In this document: positions 26,304-39,596 of the stretch, piece by piece | Layout: every line of letters starts with the position of its first letter | How positions within the stretch are numbered: the stretch's first letter is position 1 | NCBI GenBank assembly: GCA_003439945.1 | Contig: QVRM01005405.1 | Span: 5,001 to 69,000, forward strand | Length of the DNA stretch: 64,000 bases | DNA from: Dermanyssus gallinae | Lineage: Eukaryota > Arthropoda > Arachnida > Mesostigmata > Dermanyssidae | Direction of reading: 5' to 3' | The notes under the pieces: generated by a model | What the model was told of the DNA's origin: nothing | The model's input: only the letters and a program-made list of their open reading frames with translations | Database searches by the model: none | Translations under genes and position numbers: made by a program

Positions 26304-28050
26304 GCAACGACGACGATGACCACAAACCACCGCCGCAGCCGCCGCCCCTACCAGCACGGGCGTCGTCGGTGGTGTCGTTGTGGTTTTCCGTTGTCCAGTT
26401 GTTCTGCTCCTGCTACTGTTCCTGCAGTTGTTGTTGTTGTTGTGTTTGTTGTCGTCGTCTTTGTTGCTGTTGTTATCGATATTATATATATTTTGGTTGT
26501 CGTTGTTGTTGTTGTTGTTGTTGCTCAGCCTGCCGCAGCCCCCAGACGTCGATGACCAATCGATGATCGACCGCAATCCCTTCGTTCGGCTACTGCCCCG
26601 CTGTCTCGTCCGTCGCCGGACGCCACCACAGCCGCCCATGACGAAGGTGACACTTCACTCCAACATCGTGGGGACAAGAAGAAGAGCTCCCGCCCCGCCC
26701 ACACTTGTTAACGAATGGCACAACGAAGGCAAGCCTACAGAAGCTGCAAAAGCAGCAGAAGCTAGAACAACAACAGGAGTCGTTTTCCCGCCCGTGGCCG
26801 CAGGCAGGTGGCCGCAGCCATTACGTGTTTGTAAGTGTGCAACAAACGAATACGTGGGCCAGCCGACCAACCAGCCAGCTTAGACCTGGCCGAACGTCCA
26901 GCACAAAGCGACCGCTCCTAATGATTTGCGGTTGATTGAAGATGATCTTCGATCCATAAGCAGGCATGCATGCAAGCAAGCAGGTGTCGCACAGATAGGC
27001 GGCCATCAAATCATTGGACAACACGAACAAGAACAACGACACGACAGCGACGACGACGACAACAACAACCACAACAGTGGCAACAATACGAAAAATACCA
27101 CGACTTATCACAGCAATAGAGCTTTAACGATGACAACAACTGTTGTAGCAGCAGCAGCAACAACAACAACAATATGTTAACAACAGCAAAATGTCAACAA
27201 CGACAACAACAACAAATTGTCAACAATAGCAATAACACGGTGCACAGCAGTCATGTGCGACGACAAATGAGAAGTGATCACACGGCGGATCGAACGCTAC
27301 AATGTGTCTGGTTTTCGGACGCCTCACTGAACTCATTGCAAAGTTTTTACTCAAGATCGTTACCTTCTTGCCGCCGTTGTTGCTGCTGCTGCTGTTGCTG
27401 CTGCTGTTGTAGTCATTTTGGTCGTCGTGGGCGGCTTATACAGAACGCCCGCTCGCCCGTTCTCCAGCCAGCCAGCCTTCTCTATAGCAGCTTCTGGTGT
27501 CGCTTCGATAAGTCGAAAGTGTCACCATGTTGCCATGAGCACAAACTGTGTCGGCGTCCAATTCAAGCCAACTGCCATGCCAACTTAGTCGGTTCTTCTT
27601 CCACTAGCCCATATCTAGGCCCCTCTCCTTCACACGATATCTATCTAGCTATAGTAGTAGTAGTAGTAGTAATAGTTCGCTCTCGCTTGGCAATTGCTTA
27701 TTTTTTGTTTGTCTGTTTGTTTGTTTGGTGTAGTCATTTTCTATGTCCCCATATCGCCTGGCTGCATGCGGCGTCACGAGCATAACGCACCACCTTGCAA
27801 CTTCCTCGATTATCGCGCGCATATTGCCGCAGCATCCAGTGCGCAACTGATGGTGATGGTTCTGTTACTCGGTGGAACTCATTGCTACGCCTGCCGGCCT
27901 GTCTTCCTGTCCTGTCATGAAATGTCCCGTCACCGAAGGGTAACCGAGTCTGTTCGGCCCGTTTCAAACAACGAAACTTAACATACATAGATAGCCAATC
28001 GCAATTGGTAATTTTTTCCAACAAACACTATTTCTAAGACCTGCCATGTA

Positions 28051-28151
<101 letters not shown>

Positions 28152-29569
28152 TGGCAAGATGTGGTACTATAAAACCTGCGGGAATATTTCTAAAGCACAA
28201 CGTTCTAGAGCACAGCCAAACGCAGTTTAGATGCACAATTATATGGCTAAGTCGAAAAACGTGCATATGGTTTTGATAACTATTTGATCTGTTGTGTTTC
28301 TTATCTTAGTTTTTATTAGATTCGTTTTAGATAATGATGTGGAATTGCACGGATAGTTCTGTCTGATATTTTGGTCCAACGATGTTTTTCTTTGTTGAGC
28401 TTGCGTAGTGTGAACACGCTATTTGCATCAGTCGTGATCGACCATCGAGTCAACCTCGTGCCCGGGTTAGACTCGAGCGAGTACCCTACGCTCAAACTAA
28501 TAAAAAGCAAAAATAATAATTCTTTCTCCCGTTGTCGTCTGTTGAAGTTGCACACTTCACGTATCCATATCTACCAAGAGAAAAAGAGAGACTCTTCGTG
28601 GTAGGCTGGGTGCTGAAGAACAACATTAACAACAACAACAACAACAAATAAATACATCTGACAGAACAGCAACAACAATTTTTTCCGTTGTTACCTTTCT
28701 TGAACTCGGTCGTTCAAAATTCGCCCCCAACATCCCAGTGCCGAACGCATGCTACCGCTGCTGTCTTTGCTATTGCCAACATCCCGCCTCCCCCCCTCCG
28801 CTGTCTTTGTCATTTGCTTGTCAAATCGTGCTAAGTTCTTGCAACATTTCACTTCTGCTACGCTGTATCTGTAATACATCTGAACATCTAGCCAGCTCGT
28901 CCCATACTTATGTGACACTTTATCTCTCTCTCTCTCTCGGTTGCTTTCTCTCTCTCACTCTCGGTGTGTGTTGCGTTTTTATGGTTGTATATTAGTTTAT
29001 GTATCCATCCTGTGTGTGTCTGTGTGGGCATGATTGTGCGAAACACATTGTATTGCTGGTGACGGCCGTGTAGCCGCCGAACGGCAGTTCGTTGCCTCAT
29101 AATGTTCCTCTGTTTGACAGACTGTTGTTGTAACACACACACATGTTATTACATGATGACGCTACCACTACTACTCCACAGCGACGAAGACATACATACA
29201 CACGCTACCCACAAACAGGGTTTTGCTTATTGCGTATAGCATTGCGTTTGTTAGTAGCAGTAGTAACTCTGCTCGCGTTGCTCAACACAGTTGGGCAGTT
29301 CTCCCCTGTCCTCCTGTTCATCATCACAAGTGCACCAAAACGTGTTACAGGCAGACGACGACTGACTCCACGCCAGTATTCTTCCGCGCCTTCGGAACGG
29401 AGCACGTGGTCTTCCTACACGTCGATCCCTACGACTGCGGCTGCAGATAGAATGCATTCCTGTCCTCATCATCATCATGATCAGCGGTGATGAGCGGGTC
29501 GAACAAACAGAAAATATCCTATCTGTTTATTCTGTCCAATTGCCTATCGTCTATTGCCCCGTGTATCGA

Positions 29570-29615
29570 GCCGAATTGTTCTTCCACCTCGGGCCGAATT
29601 GTTCTTCCACCTCAG
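29570..29615. repeat. Tandem duplication of a 23-bp unit
   Basis: GCCGAATTGTTCTTCCACCT occurs at 29570 and again at 29593, followed by CGG and CAG respectively. Confidence 0.93.
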
Positions 29616-30210
29616 GCCAAAATCCGGACAGGCTGCATCTGCCCTATGATTAGAGCGAAAGAGACCAAGCTCATCAGCGCATGTCATACACCACGCATGT
29701 CTCGACAACCGGCCTCACAAAACACACAGAGACACACACAGAAAACACTGTCCTGTATGGGCTGGCTGGCTGGCCGCAAGGAGCCGATGCAGATGCTAAA
29801 TATATAGAGCTCCCTCGACGCCGAGAGTCCCGCAACTCATTCGAGTTTCCTCTGCGGGCCGGTATACTCATATCGTAGCAGTAGTTTGATTCGCAGGCGC
29901 CCAGATATGTCCAGCTAACTGCCTTTGCCCGTAAGCACATAAATCATGGTGCACGAAAAACCTGTCAGTAGGTGACAACTACCGACATGACACGAATCGG
30001 GACTCCAGCGTCTTAAGTACGGTCACGATTTAATACTCATCGGCCCGTGGAAGCAACCTAGTTGTTTGTGGAAGAGAAAGCCATCTCTCGTTCAGCTCTT
30101 CGTGTGCAGCACACAACTTTAGCGAGCGGTGATGTGAACCATCAGGTGCGAGCGAGCAATGTACCCGTAGGTGGGATGTCACGCGGAGGAAATCTTAGTT
30201 GGTAGATCAC

Positions 30211-30398
30211 TCTGTTTTCGGGTTGACTTTCAGCCAACATTTAACGGCCACGGAGTTGGTTTTGGTCTTGCTTTGTAAGACGGATTCCATAAATACAAAT
30301 GTGCAACGGCACGGGGAATCGAACCCGTGCTGCACCTATGTATCTCCTCCTCCGGTCGCAAGACGCACGTAATTGCACCACGCTACCACGGGTTCGAC
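30211..30398 (-). mobile_element. tRNA-derived SINE, family 1, copy 3 (near full length, diverged)
   Basis: In sense orientation it starts GTCGAACCCGTGGTAGCGTGG and includes box B GGGTTCGATTCCCC and the CACATTTGTATTTATGG tail motif. It ends in a diverged form of the GACGTTAAATCTTGGCTGAGG terminus. It lies 76 bp from a family 2 SINE in the opposite orientation. No clear target-site duplication was found. Confidence 0.82.
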
Positions 30399-30474
30399 TT
30401 GACGTCGTTGTTAGATAAAGACATGTCAAACCAACTCGACAGAGATATGCACATATGTGGCGGCGAGGTATTAT

Positions 30475-30706
30475 ACGGCCCTAGTGCGCTAATCATGGTT
30501 GTCATCTAACATCGGGGTGTCATGGGTTCGATTTCGGTTGTTAATAGAATTTCCGTTCGATCTCTGTTATTCATTGAATTTTAATTGCGCGATGCTCATT
30601 ATCAGAATTAAAAATGTGTCACACCCCGCTGAGAGTTAACGACCATGCTGCCGCAAGGACTGCTGGGGAAATCCTAGATATCTCTACATGTCCGCATATG
30701 CTGCGC
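30475..30706 (+). mobile_element. tRNA-derived SINE, family 2, copy B
   Basis: CGGCCCTAGTGCGCTAATCA lies where box A is expected, and ATGGGTTCGATTTCGG is the box B region. The tail motif CCGCTGAGAGTTAACGACCA, TGCTGCCGCAAGGACTG, AATCCTAGATATCTC aligns with copy A. The copies are diverged, so this is an older family than family 1. Ends are approximate and no target-site duplication was identified. Confidence 0.62.
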
Positions 30707-30749
30707 GTCTAATATAAAAAGGTATACATGTCAAATATGTAAAATATCC

Positions 30750-30783
<34 letters not shown>

Positions 30784-31077
30784 GACAAACTCTATTAAGA
30801 AGCAGTTCTTTGTTATGGCGCATATAACCCAGTTCAACCCTCAATCGAGTATGGGGAGAAGCCTTTAAGCGTGGGCGTATTTAAGTATCACCACCGCACG
30901 ACAGCACTAACAACAACGACAGCAACAACAACAACAACACCAACGACAGCAACAACAGCAACAGCAACAACATCAACGACAGTAACAACAACAACAGCAA
31001 CAACGGCAGCAGCCTAGCGTATAGTCGAACGTAGTCGCACTCCGAACGGCTGTGGCGTGTGGCGCGCGCACACTTAC

Positions 31078-31113
31078 CAGCTTGAAGTCGCGGCAGAACT
31101 CCGTGCTCGACTT
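31078..31113 (-). CDS. Candidate 36-nt in-frame microexon inside the giant retn intron
   Basis: On the retn strand, a long pyrimidine tract (31114..31158) ends in CTCTCTCTCGTTTCAG. It is followed by 36 nt encoding KSSTEFCRDFKL and then a near-perfect donor, CTG|GTAAGTG. If the exon is spliced in phase 0, as the exon A-B junction requires, it adds 12 residues without a stop and keeps the frame. They would sit between ...DDQLKQ and LYELSDD, just before the ARID domain. The splice signals are the best in the intron on either strand by eye. I do not recognise the peptide. It could instead belong to an unannotated nested transcript, or be a chance match. Confidence rests on splice-site quality and phase, not homology. 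Confidence 0.5.
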
Positions 31114-31263
31114 CTGAAACGAGAGAGAGATCGCAAACAGCACAGAGCAGACAGAGAAGAACAACAAGAAGAACAACAAGAACAAAAGAAGAACAGCATC
31201 GTAGAAGAGCGTCGTTATTTTCAAGCGATCTGCAAAACTGCGTCTGTGTGTGTGTGACCACCG

Positions 31264-31294
<31 letters not shown>

Positions 31295-31993
31295 GGGTCT
31301 CTATCGATCGATCGATCTCTCTGTATATATCTCTCTCTCTCTCTCTTTGTTTCAGCTCCCCTTTTGATCTAAAAGTGCCTGTGAGTTTTTCCGACCTTTT
31401 ATGTGTGTGCGTGTGTGTATGAGGGAGGAGGTAGCGGAACACGACAGCAGCGACAACGACAATGACAACCCAACGATCAGCCGCCGATCAGCCCATCATC
31501 ACCACCATCATCACTGCGGTCGCCTATTGCGGCAACGGCTTCGCACGTACTCGCTATTGCCCCGAGCCCCGAACGAGTTCGCCGGGTGTTCATATAGCCT
31601 GTAGTAGCGATTGCCGGCACGAGCCAACACCAACAATATAAATCGTAGCAGTGCCATTAAAGCCATTTTGTCTCAGTCTCCCCTCTCAATGGGTCGGACG
31701 CACTGTGGCTGTGTTCAGGTTTGTTCACGTCACCGTGTTAAGAAAGTCGTCGTCGTCGTTGTTTTCATCGACACTTCGACATTAGGTGGCGGCCGTTCAT
31801 AGCATAGGCCGCCCGCTCGGCGCGTGCTCACGTTTTACTGGTGAACTCTGTGTCATAACTGACAATTATTCGGCTGTATATTCGTCCCGCGCGGGCGGAA
31901 GGCTTCTATCTCTCTCTCCGTTCCTTTCTCCATGTCTCGCCTTCTATCCGCCTCTCATATGCTACATCCCTCTCTCTCGCTACACCTTCTCTT

Positions 31994-31995
31994 TA

Positions 31996-32041
<46 letters not shown>
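31994..32041. repeat. (TA)n array
   Basis: About 48 bp of TA with one G interruption, preceded by CT-rich DNA. Confidence 0.95.
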
Positions 32042-32044
<3 letters not shown>

Positions 32045-35000
32045 CTGCCCGTCTCTCATTTCGCCGCTCTCTGTTTCCATCGTCGGAGCGCCGTGTTTGC
32101 GTGTCTACAGACACGAAATGACTAGAAAGACCATATACGAAATGAGCCACCAGCCAACAGCCGTAAAGACTGCGACTACTATTGTGACTATTGTGCTGTT
32201 ATAGTAGCTGACTGTGTCGTAGAGGAAGGAACCAATCGAAAGGTATGCGTCTTTCCATATATATATATATATATATATACCGATGTATCTATCAACAGTA
32301 GGGTGGATATCGTTACACGGCCGCAATGCAGCAAGAGCAACCGGGCGAGCTCTCTGCGGCAGAAGGTGTTCATAGGCGTAGGCAGAGGGTGCGGGGGACG
32401 CGGGAGAGTTGCTCTCGGTACTCACAACGCGACACATACACACACACCACGTCGGTCCGGGAGAGAAGAGACGCGCGAAGAGAGACATATGATTCTGGCC
32501 GGCAGCCGTCGCGTCTAGAAATAGCGTCCTCGCATTTGCCTCATGGAACCGCGAGACAGTAGCGCCAGACTTTGCGGCTCTCCGGGACAGAATGAGGACC
32601 TATCAAAGGTCGACGAAGGTTGGCGGCATACGAGCTGACAACGCGAATGGCTCGTATACTAGTTTGCGTTGTTCCGTCTAGGATATGCGGCAAAACACAT
32701 TCGCATAACAACAGAAAGAGGGTCGCAAAAGAGGCTATTGAGATCAGGAACTACCTGCCAGGATTCAGGACAAAGGTCAGGACGACGGAGAACAGAAGTC
32801 GGGAGGGTGGACCTGGCTAGGTCCTAGTGTGCCCAGCGTGCCATGGAGGGACAATCGGGTGGAAATGAACATTTATGAACTAACTGCCGTTTAATGTCAA
32901 TGCCAATGCGTACGTGAGTTATACGCCTGTGGCGGTGCATATATCGTATGCACGTTGTGCATGTGCATTTAAAATGCATAAACGCAATTCCCTCTATCTA
33001 TGCGTTTGAAATGGTCCTGACGACTGAGTGGCCCCCGTGGTCGACCTAATAGGTCGGCGGTAGCACGTCAGTTGTATCAGGTGATGGCGTCGTGCCTTGT
33101 GCAGAATATTAAACAGTGCCCTCGGTTGTTCACACAACAACAATACGGTAGCAGCGTGAATGTTACAGTTTTTTCTGCTATAGTATTATTCATATTCGGC
33201 GTCATCGGCGACAGTAATGGGGCAGATAGAACAGGCAGCGATGGCTCTGGGTGTTTCAAGCGGTGACCAATGTTACTGGTTTGAGCTTCACAATCATTAT
33301 TAACGACCCCGTCATTCGTTGTGAGGGTATGATGCAGCAGTAGGGCTGGCATAGAATCTTCACCGTTGCGTGGCATAGAATTCTACCCGAGAAGAAGCCG
33401 GGTTACCTCGGTGGCCCGTCTTTGTGCATGTCAGAAATGCGCGTATGGCAGTCAGTCAAGGCACAGAGATGAAAGCGTCAATTTTGTTTTACTCAAACGT
33501 CGTCGAGATGTCAATCAGCACTTCGTCAACGAGTCATAATTTGACTTGCGCCTCTCTTGCTCTCGCTCGTATTCTCTCTCTCTTTCTCGCTTACTCCCTC
33601 TCTCTCTCTCTCTCTCGAAATATATATATGGACCGACACAGCCCGTCAATACAAGTGCAGACACCGTTCGTATATGACTTAAGCGTCAGTCAGGAAGCGC
33701 TTGCCAGGGCCCAGGGTCAGTTCAGGATTGGCCCATTTTGCCAACGGTCCTGCTACCGCCGCGACACTGTCTAGTCTGATCACTAAAAAACTCGCCTGAT
33801 GTTTTATTTGCGTTGAGCAGCATAGCGTAGGTGCGATTAAGTATATTTCTGTCATGGCGCCTTCAGGCCCTAGCGTGAGGCCAGAATGAGAGGTGCAAAC
33901 CTGTCCTAAACTTGATTACTTACGACATTTCCTCGCCTCGCCCTCCTTGGCTTGCGCTCTTGTTGAAATAAGCTGTGTCGGGTCGCATATGGTGTGAGTG
34001 AGTCCTTCTCTGAGAAGGCTTCTCAGAATCGAGGGGATTTAATGTCATACCGTCGTTTTCCGTCTTCTCGGACAACAAGCCCTATTGCTCAAACATCGTT
34101 AAGAATCCAGCTGACCGGAGGGGTTTGCCAATAGCGGCATTGAAGCTAGTTAGCGAGTCATTTGTACAAGATGATGGATACTACTATCTCAAAGAATACC
34201 TATACTCCCAGCAATTCAAAATTCTGAGGAATTTAAGGAGATCATCTAGATTCTTCCACGGCTCCACCACGATTCTCCCGCTATTTCTTGTTCTAGCTGA
34301 TCGACGGTATACGAGTATATGCACATATGTACATTGAACGCGGAGCTCAAACGAGACTGTTGTGCATTCCGGCCGCACCACGTATGCTGCCGACCTGTGG
34401 CGCTACGTCTTTCCGTTGCCCAATTGCTCTCTGCATACTCTTGCGTGGCTCTCTGCCATGTTTTTACTCTGTCAGTCTCCGTCTCTTCTTCGCTCGCTTG
34501 GTAGGCTGGGGCTGCGAGAAATTGCTTACTACGGCTCACCCGCCCAGAACCCCGTCCGGGGGTGCTGGGTGGTAGTGGTGGTGGTGGTGGCGATGGCGGA
34601 GAAGCGGCCATAAAAGAGGTGACCGAAACACACCGGCCCGACCCACGGCCGATCTTAGCGTGGGCGCCCTATGTGGCGATCTGCCACTGTGCCGTCGTTC
34701 AGTCATGCGTAATCTAATCTCGCCGCTCTAAAGCATTTCTCTCGGCATCCTCGGCAGTCCGGCGGCTCATCACTGTCGTAATCGCCGTATAATCGTCGCT
34801 GCTGTTATCCTTATTCGGGGCAATAACACCGGCACGGCCAACAACAACAGCAACAACAACCACAACCACGACGACGACGACACCAGGCAGCAATAATGAC
34901 AGCAAAAGCAACAGCAGCACCAATAGCAACAACAACAACAACTACAACAACGACAACAGTAGCAGAATAATGACATACTTCACCATAGGCCACCTTAGCA

Positions 35001-36524
35001 ACACCTTAGTGTCGATAGCGACCGACAACAACAACGGCAAAACAAAAACAATAGCAAAAGGAAAATGCCACTAGCGAAGCATTGGATTGGCCTACTAATC
35101 AACAATTTCATGAATAATCGCACCGTTGAGAGAGAGAGAGAGCGTTGAACAAGCGGGCACATGGGTAAATAGTTGCGATTACTGTTGATTGTAAAACGCA
35201 GTACAGCGTGTTTTAACATGACTTTTTTTATGATAGAGCATCGTAGAGCAAGAAACTACTGGAGAGGCAGACAAACAAACGAGGACAATCAGGAGAGACC
35301 ACAGGAGAAATAAGCTTAATACACATGTGTGATGATCATTAGAGACCACTCGATGAAACAAAGTGGTTGTGGCCTCCTTTCGGCGGCGTAATGCGAAGGT
35401 GCACTAGGTGAAGACGAGCGGACGAACGGAGGAAGGAAGTCGCAAGTCTTTAAAACGTGTCCACGCATCTGTGGCATATGCCGAAGCAAGTAGTAGTAGT
35501 TATAGTAGTCGGGGTGACAATTATCTGAATCTTGCAATATGCGACCGGTGACGTTACCATGTGCTTCGTGTGCGCTGTCTCAATGCGTCCGGGCTGAAGC
35601 GGTTTACAACAATACAGATATGGCCCACTTCGAGGGGGGAACGATATCGCCTACTGATCGGGTCACTCCACGGTGCTGCTTTTACAGCTGCTTGAGGCGC
35701 AAAACAATTAAGCATCTTTCTCTCTTTCTCACTAACCGAACGAAAACGGTTTGATTGCGTTAGCATCGACTATAAATCTACCATTAGATCGACAACACAT
35801 AAGGCATAGTAGGCTTCTGCACATTTTGCGCCAAATACGGCATAGGCGGAAATCTTATCAGCTGCATCGGATCTATCTTTTTCGAGATAGTGTTTTTTGG
35901 TGGGAGCAAACGATTGCCGAGCATATGTACACTAAGATAACTTCTAGCTGTCTAACCTACAAAAAATAACTGAGCGAATCTATAGGATGATGATAATGAT
36001 GCGATTGCCGTTTGTTACAAAAACACAACACCCTATGTACACTCTATGCCCAGCTAGAAAAACGGTCGGTTTATTTGATCGATTTGATCTGTTATGCATT
36101 GTATGTATGGATCATGTGTCTTCGAATTAGACATGTAGATCTGTTTGTGCTGGAAAGCTATTTTAAAAAGTTTGGGGGAGTCGCGTAACTACGCAATGTT
36201 CAGGTCGGAGTGTTAAACGTGCAATAACATGACGGAGTTGCTTGAGATCTCAAAAACTCTCTAACGGCAGAAGTGTTTGCGAAATTCTAAATCCGCTGAA
36301 AACTAAAGCGAGAACTATTGATGTGTATACTGATCTCGACTGAAGAAGGAATTCCCCTTGAACGCGAGGACCGTATATCATAATAGATGTTCACGAGAAC
36401 ATCACGCAATAGATGTGTGTGTATGTATATCGAAGTACATATGGGAGCGTGATCGGCGGTGGAGATCACGATTGACCACCAATAAACTGCGGTTTCGTTG
36501 GCTTCGCCGCGAATAAATGATTGT

Positions 36525-36785
36525 TATTGTGGTTGTTGTTGTCGTGTTGTTGTTGTTGTTGTTGTCGTGTTGGTGTTTTCGGGCTGGTGCGGCTGTTGGC
36601 TACTCTTAATAAGTGTCGCTCTTGCCGTCGTCATCAGGAATTGTGTCGCTGCTGGTATTGTTGTTATTGCCATTATTTCTGCTGTTATTGCCATCAGTTC
36701 TGTTGTTATTGCCATTATTTCTGTTGTTGTTATCGTTGTTGTTGCTATCGATTTTGTTGTTGTTGTTGTCGTTGATATTATTGTA
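36525..36785. repeat. GTT-based minisatellite
   Basis: GTT runs alternate with TTATTGCCATTATTTCTG-like blocks, repeated about three times. Confidence 0.9.
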
Positions 36786-37349
36786 TGTAATCGTTGTGGC
36801 AATCCATGCTGTGTGATAACGCCAGCAATAACAACAACAACGGCATCTCATGCTCGTATACCAACACACTCGATAGCCGCCGCTATGGCTTTAGCTGGCC
36901 GATCACGATAAGGACACCTACCATTAATCTCGATTGCGCTTGCTGTTACCCCCAGCATTCTATCTGTTCCCCCTATATGCCTTATTCCTACTCCCCTCAC
37001 CTCCTACCCACCCTACCCCCTCCCGCCGTTTCAAGCCTCCATTGACAACCCCTCGTGCATCTCATCGTCAGCATCGTGTCCTCCAACTGGGGCAATCACA
37101 CTTCTACAACAACAACAAATATAAAAGAGCTGCTAATATGATGTTGTCATGTCCGGAGGACGGCGACCACGACCGCGAGAATGAATAGCGGCGTCTCCTG
37201 TTCCTACGTCTACCGCTGCAGCTTCTATGGCCTGCTATAGCTACTCCAATGAATGGGAGAGCTCGAGCAATGATGACAATCAGCGGCACAAATATGAGTG
37301 CGACACACGGGGGGGGGGGGAGAAGGTCAAGACGGATATAAACGACGCC

Positions 37350-37615
37350 ATAGTTATTATTGTTGCTAACGCTGTTGTTGTTGTTGTTGCTAACGCTGTT
37401 GTTGTTGCTATCGCTGTTGTTGTTGCTAACATTGTTGTTGTTGTTGTTGCTATCGCTGTTGTTGTTGCTAACATTGTTGTTGTTGTTGTTGTTGCTAACG
37501 TTATTCTTATTGTCCTTGCTGTTTTTGATGTTTTGTTGCTGCTGTTGTTGCTGTTTTTGTTGCTTTATGGTTCTTGCTGCTGCTGCTGCCGCTGCTGCCG
37601 TTGTTGTTGTTTTTC
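37350..37615. repeat. GTT-based minisatellite with GCTAAC/GCTATC spacers
   Basis: Blocks of GTT are separated by GCTAACG, GCTATCG or GCTAACA at intervals of 18-24 bp, at least seven times. Confidence 0.92.
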
Positions 37616-39462
37616 GATAGCGTTACGTTGACGGAATGAAAGCTGGCTATTCCTGCTGGTTATCATTTTTATGTTTATGATGCTGGTGGTGGTGGTGGTG
37701 GTAGCGATAGTAGTTGTACATCATATAACGTTTGACAATCAATCATATCTGGCTGCAGGCAATATTCATACGCCGTACACAGTAGGCTTGACGTTGGGTC
37801 ATTTCTCTACAACAATATGTGACTAATTTCCATTCCGTCACCTGGTAAGTGATCGACGCACGGTAAGCGGTTACACAGTGTTCACAAAACGGTATAGTTG
37901 CGCTCGCGACAGTAATCATATATGATATAATATATAATTTTGCTATAAAATATACATATTTTCGATAATGTCATTTATAATATCATCAATTTAATATGAC
38001 GTATAACTGGTTTACACAAAGTACTTAAGCTTTGCTGTATTTACCACTATGCAATGTGTCACTCGTATATATATATATATATATATATAAAGGAAAACAG
38101 AGAACAAGAGCAGAAGAGAGGGCGAAAGAAAATAACAATTTAAACATGTAGTTCGCACATGACTATGCATTTCTGCCGTCGGTTCCGACTCGTGAGAAGA
38201 CGACGCACACCCGGCACACATGTATACGTTACTTACTTTGTCAGTTATTATTATTATTTGTAGTATTATGATTATTATTTATGATTATTATTTATGAATT
38301 GCCACATAGAGATGCGAGCACTGTCCCATCGCCTCTAAACGACGGCAACTATTCCCAAGACGAGCAACACAGCTCGTTGTTGATTCATCATCTGACCCGC
38401 TGGTTCATCTGGTTCATCTTCCCTCACGGGCTCATCTACCCTCTACTCCCGGACTAATCGGCAGTATGACATCTCAACATACGAGAGAGACAAAAACATC
38501 ACGCCTCAGACGTTTGTTTCCTGGTCTTCGGCAGCTCCCGTAGCAGTTTGGTTGGTGTCCTGTTTGCTGCCCGCTGATCTGCCATTAATCATCGGAGCAA
38601 AGAAGTCAGTTTACCCTCGGCCGTTCAGCGGCTGGATAGTCCGTAGCTGGAGTCCTGCCTCTACTAGAGTTATCTATTTATATTATGATTAAGATGATGA
38701 TTATTACTACTATTAATATTATTATTATGAGTTACGATGCGTACTCCTAATGCTGTTATTATTATTATTATTATTATTTTTTTTTTTATTATTATTATTA
38801 TTATTACAACTGTTGTAGCTACGCGCGACCTGGCACCCTGGGACATGCGTGGCGACACGGATGACGACGACGACGATTCTAGACGCCTTAGACGGTGATG
38901 GTGCTAATTAGGAACAGAAAAAAACCGGCGAGCAGACAAATGTTCCTGCCAAATGCCATAGCGATAGCGCGTTCTCAGTCTTTCTCTTTCTCTCTAGCAT
39001 TGTCTCGTCACACCAACTCTGTCAGTTGTAGTGGCTATTGTACAGGCAGTTGTAGTAAAACACTGCTGAGATGAGATACCGTTGAGCCGATAAAACCACA
39101 CAACCGGCGACAGTACAGTGGACCGCTATATCGTCGATATCGGCACAGTATGAATGAATCATCTTTTTAGTCCTAACAATCATATTGCCATACTCATAGG
39201 AATATTCGTGCAATTCGCGTCGAACATGAATGATTTGTCGTCATTTTCATCGTACGATCACCATCTGCATTAACGCTATCTCGTCTCTTGACACGCAAAG
39301 TTTGCATCACATTACAAAACCAAAAGAGATCTGTAGAAACCGGAGTCAGTTTTTAAGGGCAAACTGCATTGTGTACAACGGCATGTGACTCGCGCAGTCC
39401 AAGCGATGCAATTGTCATAAATACTTGCGCCATTTTTCAGTTGGCAGGAATAAATCAAAACT

Positions 39463-39596
39463 CTTTTTCGGGCTGACCCTCTGCCAAGATTTAACGTCCA
39501 CGGGTTTGCTTTTACATTTATTCGTAAGATGGACCCCATAAATATAAATGTCCGACAGAGGAACTCGAACCCATACACCACGTCACCAGACTAGAC
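39463..39596 (-). mobile_element. tRNA-derived SINE, family 1, copy 4 (internally deleted)
   Basis: The tail is clear: the + strand shows TCGGGCTGACCCT, CCAAGATTTAACGTCCACGG and CCCCATAAATA. Box B is mutated (GGGTTCGAGTTCC) and the tRNA arm between box A and box B is shortened. The flanks share only a short imperfect repeat (TGGCAGGA/TGGAAGGA). Confidence 0.78.

Noticed and set aside
37751..37844. Plus-strand segment between GGCTGCAG and CACCTG|GTAAGTG
   Set aside because: All three frames contain stops, so it is not a coding exon.
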